This document shows, piece by piece, positions 59,001 through 64,000 of a stretch of 64,000 nt of DNA. A program made the position numbers and the translations under genes. Numbering within the stretch: the stretch's first letter is position 1; every line of letters starts with the position of its first letter. Source of the stretch: Lycocorax pyrrhopterus obiensis (lineage: Eukaryota; Chordata; Aves; Passeriformes; Paradisaeidae); NCBI GenBank assembly GCA_014706295.1, contig JACSVZ010000004.1, positions 14,332,484-14,396,483 of the forward strand, in the 5' to 3' direction. A model generated the notes under the pieces. That model was not told the origin of the DNA. It did not search any database and saw only the letters and a list, made by a program, of their open reading frames with translations.

Positions 59001-61961
59001 AGACTGCAGTAAAACTCTCTGATTATGTTCTTCACTTGTGCTAGGAGAGGCTTGCACCTCCTGGTGCTGCACAAGAATGAATGCAATTAAGAGGATGAAG
59101 CACCAAGATGATAAAGTGATGGGGGTTGTGCAAGTTCCCACCTAGGTAGAACTCTCTGTTTCAACTCAATCAGCAGGGGAAATTGTTTGGTCACTACTTT
59201 TTCCTAGATTTTGAAGCCTCCCTGAATCTGTACTTGAGGGAACACGTTGATTTGATGCAGGTTGCGTCTCAGTCTCTGTTTTCCCATGGATTGGGACTCA
59301 GCATTTCCCATGAACAGCATGAGAACAGATTGCAATCATTTTAGGCAAAACGAGGTACACATGCACAGCCTGGCCTGTGAGAAAGATCCAGCCTCCAATT
59401 TTGACAGTCAGCTTCAGAGGACCCAGAATTTCTCCTGCAGTATTTGCTGACCTATCAAGCAATTCATTGAACGAGAACTTCTGCTGCTCTATACCTTTGG
59501 CACAGTTTTATACATGATGTTTTAAGAATTTTTTGTTGCTGTTTCCCTTCCTCATTTTATTTCCTCTTTAAATTCCAAGACAACTGCCTGTGTGCAAGGA
59601 TAGCAGCTGTTTTATTCCTGGAATTAGCACTCAGTTACCGGCCGGCCAAACACTGGGCTTTCTGCAGGAAACTTGGCTTTCCTGATTTGTTGCTGTTTTC
59701 CTTAGACTGAAGTTAATGTCTGCTAGAGCCAGAACAGACATTTAGGGTTTTGTCTATGGAAAGAAAGAGTTCACTCCTTGTCAGCAGCAACGTGGGACCT
59801 TTCAGAAACAGAAATATTTTCACTCTTAGGTTTCAGCAAGACGTTTTGGCAGCATTATGAACACAAACCTTTGGCAGAATCGCACAGGCAGTGAGACAGA
59901 GAGAGAGGGACTTCATGGGAACATGAAGAGCAAAGGGGATCAGCGCTCAGTGCTGCACTAAGTGTGCAGGAGTCCTTCCCACACAGCCCTCACTGCTGGC
60001 ACAAAGGCACTGCAGGAAAGGGCTCAGACTGCACTACCTGCTCTTCACGTAGAACAGTTCCTCACATCACAATGGCTGCACCTCCACAAATGCCCTACAG
60101 AACTCACACAAAAAACCTCAAACCCATTCTAGAAGTCTGGGATTTGGATGTTGGACCGACAGCAAAGCTACGGAGAGAGTCCCGTACATGCACCTCCTGC
60201 GTGAGAGGCGACAGCTCGCTGGGAGAAGATCAGTCACTAGCCAGGGAAGCGTCTCAGGTAGCCAGAGGGCTGCTCCAGAGGGTGGGGGGCAATTGGCACT
60301 GTGCTTGCATTGCCACGGGCCTGCTGAGACCAGAACACATGATGTGACAGAGCTCCTTTTTTCCTCCAGGAGCCAGGAGGCCCAGTTAAGTCCAAACACA
60401 TTCAAAATAAGTGCTGCAACCTCTGGATGTTGATCCAGTACTAAGTGAAGCTTCTAAAACCATTAAGTTTTCCCATCTCTGACTGTATTTATCTCCTTTG
60501 CCCTCTGCTCAGCTGCCTTTTTTCTTCCCTTCCCTCTCCACCATGTCCGTGTGGAGACTTTAGCTGGTCCTGGAGCCTGCACTCCTCAGGACTCATCCCA
60601 TTTAAGGGCCCAGCTGTCCTGCAAATACTTCTAGGGTCCCAAGAGCTGGAGAACTGCAGCTCACAGGTGAAAATGAGGAGAGGAGAAAGAAAAAGAGCAA
60701 GGGTAGAGCCTCGACATCTCCTCCTGCCCCACCCTGGAGCTGCCAAAGGCTTTTCCAAGCAAGGATGGAAGGTTGCGACAGCCAAGCACAAGTGATTGCA
60801 AATCAGATGTTCAGATAAAAATGGTGATAGGTGTTGTTATGGCACTGGGTTTTTCCAAAACCAAAAAACCCCACTGAATAAGCATGGCTTTGATCATGGA
60901 TCTTTGTATTAATATTCTGCTTAGTTTCAGTATGACCTGGGTTCTCTTTTCCTTCCACGTCTGAACCTTCAGCTTACTTTACTTTCTAAAGATTTTCTCT
61001 GGGGGAGGAAAGAAAAAAAAAAATGACTGGAAATGCTCCTTTTCATTTAAAAGGAAGCTGAGACTCCCTAACAATGAGATGACTCCAGCAGCTGGGCTTT
61101 TAAGGACACTCTGGAAATTACCAGACTCCTGATAAAATTGTAGGAGTTGGCGGAGGCCAGGCCATATTTCCCCTGCACAATTACAATTCCTTTGCCTGTG
61201 GGTATTGCTGTGTTGAAATGCCTCTAAAGTTCCTGCTATGTCATTGAATTTGCATGCATTTCTTTTCGATTCTTTCCTCCTCCAGCCCCTGCCAGAGAGT
61301 AGACATTCCTGAAAATCAACTAACCACACTCCCATAACTTTACAGCCTGAAGACCTTGAAGCAAATGAGCCTTGAAGAGTAATTGTAGAATTACAGGCAC
61401 CAAATGATGCTGAATTATGCAGCGCTTAGCGGATGCTGCTTGGTGGCTGGATTTGGGGAAAAACGCTGGAAAACGAGAGAAAAAAGTCACTTCTCCAACT
61501 GATAAAGCAATGCTAATAAAACTCTCGCTGTTTTGAACTCTATTAGCAAAAGAATATGGGATTAAACAGTTAAACCTGCACTGGGAAAGGTCAGATTTAG
61601 GCATCCCCCTGACACATCTGAATTGCTGTAAGAGGTGCTGAGAGCAATCACACACCAAATCCAAGCACTTCAGCTAACAAGCATCAGCCAGGATGTACCA
61701 GGCCTTGGAGGCAGGTGTGAGCCAATGTTCCATTCTGGTGGCTCAGATGCTGTGGGATGCATGGACCTTAACCAAGATGCATCTTCCTAGCAGGATAAAT
61801 TAAATCCTATTGACTGCGAGAGGTAATTTTTTCTATTCAGAAGACATCCCAACAGCATCATCACTGAGCAAGCCAAGAGGAAAGCAGCAGCAACAGATAC
61901 AAGAAATTAGAAATAAATAGAAAGAAACATGGTGGATACGTGTCCAGTGATGCCTGGTGAT
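56006..61961. other. Unique sequence, with enhancer-like AT-rich part at 61050-61670
   Basis: No gene or transposon recognised. A frame of 211 codons at 57786-58421 overlaps several others on both strands and shows no family resemblance. The part at 61050-61670 has clustered homeodomain-type words and low CpG, typical in look of a conserved noncoding element. Confidence 0.5.
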
Positions 61962-62034
61962 GTACATTCATTGCAGGGGGGTTGGACAGATGACCTTTAA
62001 ATGTCTTTTCTGAACCAAACCATTCTATGATTAT
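61962..62034 (+). repeat. CR1 3'-terminal stub
   Basis: GCAGGGGGGTTGGACAGATG, then ACCTTTAAATGTC and CAAACCATTCTATGATTATA match the last ~70 bases of CR1 including the terminal ATTCTATGATT. Extreme 5' truncation is normal for this family. Confidence 0.88.
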
Positions 62035-62105
62035 ATGTTCACTAATCGTTGACCATCTCTGCGTCTTCATGTGCAAGGTGTTTCTGCACATTCTATGAAT
62101 GGCTT

Positions 62106-62162
62106 TCATTACTATTACTATTATCATTATTATTATTATTGATTATTATTATCATTATTTCT
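62106..62162 (+). repeat. Imperfect (ATT)n microsatellite
   Basis: Runs of ATT/ACT/ATC units with several substitutions (TTACTATTACTATTATC, then ATTATTATTATTG, then ATTATTATTATC). A degenerate trinucleotide repeat directly upstream of the MIR-like relic. Confidence 0.9.
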
Positions 62163-62305
62163 ATTCTTTACAGGTAGAAATCAAGCTGAAATGTTAGTAT
62201 TAATTAAGAAATTAACGTAGGAAATCAGCAGCTTGCTCAACATCACACAGGAAATGGACTGAGGACTGAGGGATGGGAAGCAGGTGTTCTCCTGACCAGA
62301 CTGTC
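62163..62305 (+). repeat. MIR-like SINE relic
   Basis: ATTCTTTACAGGTAGAAATC, then CAGCTTGCTCAACATCACAC followed by AGGAAATGG, and finally AGGTGTTCTCCTGACCAG follow the MIR order (TTTACAGGTGAGGAAA; GACTTGCCCAAGGTCACAC; AGGTCTCCTGACTCC). Divergence is considerable. Boundaries are approximate. Confidence 0.5.
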
Positions 62306-64000
62306 AGGTTGTAGTGGCTTCCTGCCAGCAGCTTGGCATTGCATAGGACCCATAAAACACAAGGCTGCTGGAATGTTTGGAGGTCCTCTTCTCCAAAACT
62401 GGTATTTTCCATGGACAAGAACTTGAAGAAAGGCAGGAAGGGAATGGGGGAAGTCTGGGTGCTGGTTATCAGTGAGAGTGCTGGACGAGGCAGTGGGAAG
62501 AGCAGGATCTTTGGTGGGTTGACCAAGAGATCCCCCAAAAGTAGCAGTACCTGAAGGGCCTGGCATTCCCAGCAGGTGAAAATGGGAGCACATGGCTCAG
62601 GTGTGCCAGCAAGAGGAGCCCTGCTGTGGCACCACGAGTGCCAATAACCCTGTCACCCGCAGAGCATCACCTCACCCAGGAGCAGAGACTCCACGCTTCC
62701 CCAAACTGCGTGCCAGGTTTCCCAGTGCCCACCTCCCACCCTGCTCCCTGTCCATCGACCCCGTTCCTGAGCTTCCCACACAGGCTGGCGGGATGGGAAA
62801 GCAGTGAGTGCCACAGCACGCGATGAAGCAAGAGCTTGAGGGAGGATGGGGAGGAGGGAGGGATAAGTAGGTGACAGTCTAATTAAGGACCGCGTGATAA
62901 CGTCTGGCTCCAGCAGCCGGGCTGCAGGCATTTCCTGGCCGCGGGATGCTGCCAGCTTTGCCTCCTCAGAGCTTGCCCTCGCACAGCTTTGCAGTCGTCG
63001 GCCACAGCCCCACCGGGCTGATGGAGAAGTGTCCAAATCCATTGTCCTGCTTGCGTGCCCACAGGGAGGTGGAAGCAGAGGCTTTAGGTTACCTTTTGGC
63101 TTGCCCCTCGTTGTTGGGTGTTTAAGCACAGGTGTCTGCTGCTGTTGACACTGAGTGATAAGTGGAGACATTTTTTCCATCGGAAAGAATCTCAAGAATT
63201 TCCCTGTTCTCTTTTCATTCTTTTTTTTTTTTTTCCTTTCTGCATGGTGGTAAAGAGCCTGTTACTGGGGAGGGGGTGGGGGAGGCTGGCACGAGGCAGA
63301 GGTGAGGTGGCACTTATTTAAAAATTAGATCCCCCTCCATTCCGTACTCACAAGCATAGCCACTCTGGCCCCAAGCTTAAAATTCTTGTTTAAATTAGCT
63401 ATTGCTCCCTTTCTGCACCCTCAGCTGCCTCTAATAGCTGGTCCTTAATGCTCTAGTCCCTGACTTGCAAACTGGTTCCCCAAAACAGCAGCCAGCAGCC
63501 ATCTCAGGGGATTAATTATCCTTCCAGAAGCGGGAGGAGCTGTGGCTCCTTTGGTGTAGTCTGTGATGCTGAGGCTGAATTTGTACCTTTGCATCCGGGC
63601 TCACAGTTCAGCCCCCTCCCTGACCCCTTCGAAAAGAAGGGTTAAACACTCAGAGCTTGGTTTAGCGGCTGGGAGAAAAGTGTTTGGATGTCAAATATAA
63701 AAACAACACCTTTCCAAAAGGGAAAAAGTACACATGAGCTGGGAGAGGGCCCCCCTCCCCTTGTCCATCTCGTGACACTGACCTGCCACCATAAAACACC
63801 CGAGGCTGCAATTACCAGAAAGCTCCTATTATACTCTTCATGCTTTACTGTGTCTCAGCTGTTTCAGGTCATTTCTTATGCCATTCAAGCTGGTTAGAAT
63901 TTCTCCCCCAGAAAGAAACCAGTCCTGCCTTACTCTGGCACACCTTGGGGAGCAGGAGGAAGACCCAGTGACCCCACACGTGTGCTCACACACCCTCCCA
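62306..64000. other. Unique sequence, with possible regulatory stretches
   Basis: No gene recognised. The part at about 62860-63060 mixes GATAAG, TCTAATTAAGGAC and CpG-containing words (GACCGCGTGATAACGTC, GGCCGCGGGATG). 63310-63560 is AT-rich with repeated TTTAAA/AATTAG words. A T14 run (63221-63234) and a G-rich run (63267-63285) lie between them. A 180-codon minus-strand frame at 62653-63195 overlaps opposite-strand frames and is treated as chance. Confidence 0.5.
63221..63234 (+). repeat. Poly(T)14 run
   Basis: Fourteen consecutive T residues between CATTC and CCTTTCTGC. Confidence 0.9.

Noticed and set aside
62653..63195. 180-codon minus-strand frame
   Set aside because: Opposite-strand frames are equally open and there is no protein-like motif.

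Overview
The window looks like 64 kb of avian nuclear DNA with no recognisable gene. The main evidence for a bird is seven fragments of the CR1 non-LTR retrotransposon. Several keep the characteristic CR1 3' end (ATTCTGTGAT or ATTCTATGAT type) and recognisable pieces of the reverse-transcriptase ORF2. Overall repeat density is low, there are no Alu, L1 or B-type SINEs, and a few worn MIR/CORE-SINE-like relics remain, as expected for a bird. Nothing bacterial, viral, rRNA or tRNA was recognised, and there is no CRISPR array. Open frames are short, overlap freely on all frames and both strands, and mostly read as chance.

Layout. 1-3.9 kb is unique sequence. 3.9-4.7 kb is a frameshifted plus-strand CR1. 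4.7-13.9 kb is unique sequence holding a 45-bp homopurine tract, a MIR-like relic (5.9 kb), a small CpG-dense patch with a perfect hairpin (10.4 kb), a stop-dense AT-rich stretch (10.8-12.6 kb) and a (TA)16 microsatellite. 13.9-14.9 kb has two truncated minus-strand CR1 pieces. 14.9-24.4 kb is unique, with one exon-like minus-strand frame at 18.3 kb. 24.4-25.5 kb is the longest CR1, with a catalytically broken RT. 25.5-41.2 kb is unique, with MIR-like cores, several AT/TAAT-rich stretches that resemble vertebrate conserved noncoding elements, and an exon-like minus-strand frame at 33.3 kb ending exactly at a consensus splice donor. 41.2-41.7 kb has the most protein-like frame in the window, on the minus strand, followed by a polyadenylation hexamer. 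41.7-55.6 kb is unique apart from a short CR1 (51.4 kb), an unusual inverted/direct repeat (49.1 kb) and two more weak exon-like frames (49.9-50.2 and 54.8 kb). 55.6-56.0 kb is a minus-strand CR1 with an internal deletion. 56-64 kb is unique, with enhancer-like AT-rich stretches, a CR1 3' stub, an ATT microsatellite and a MIR-like relic near 62 kb.

Overall reading (inference): an intergenic or intronic gene-poor stretch, possibly a cis-regulatory landscape, perhaps crossed by a minus-strand transcript. All exon-like calls are on the minus strand and carry low confidence, because splice-site matches by eye in 64 kb are expected by chance. No gene function could be assigned. I found no convincing new biological system; the leads most worth testing are the minus-strand exon candidates at 41.4-41.6, 33.3 and 18.3 kb.
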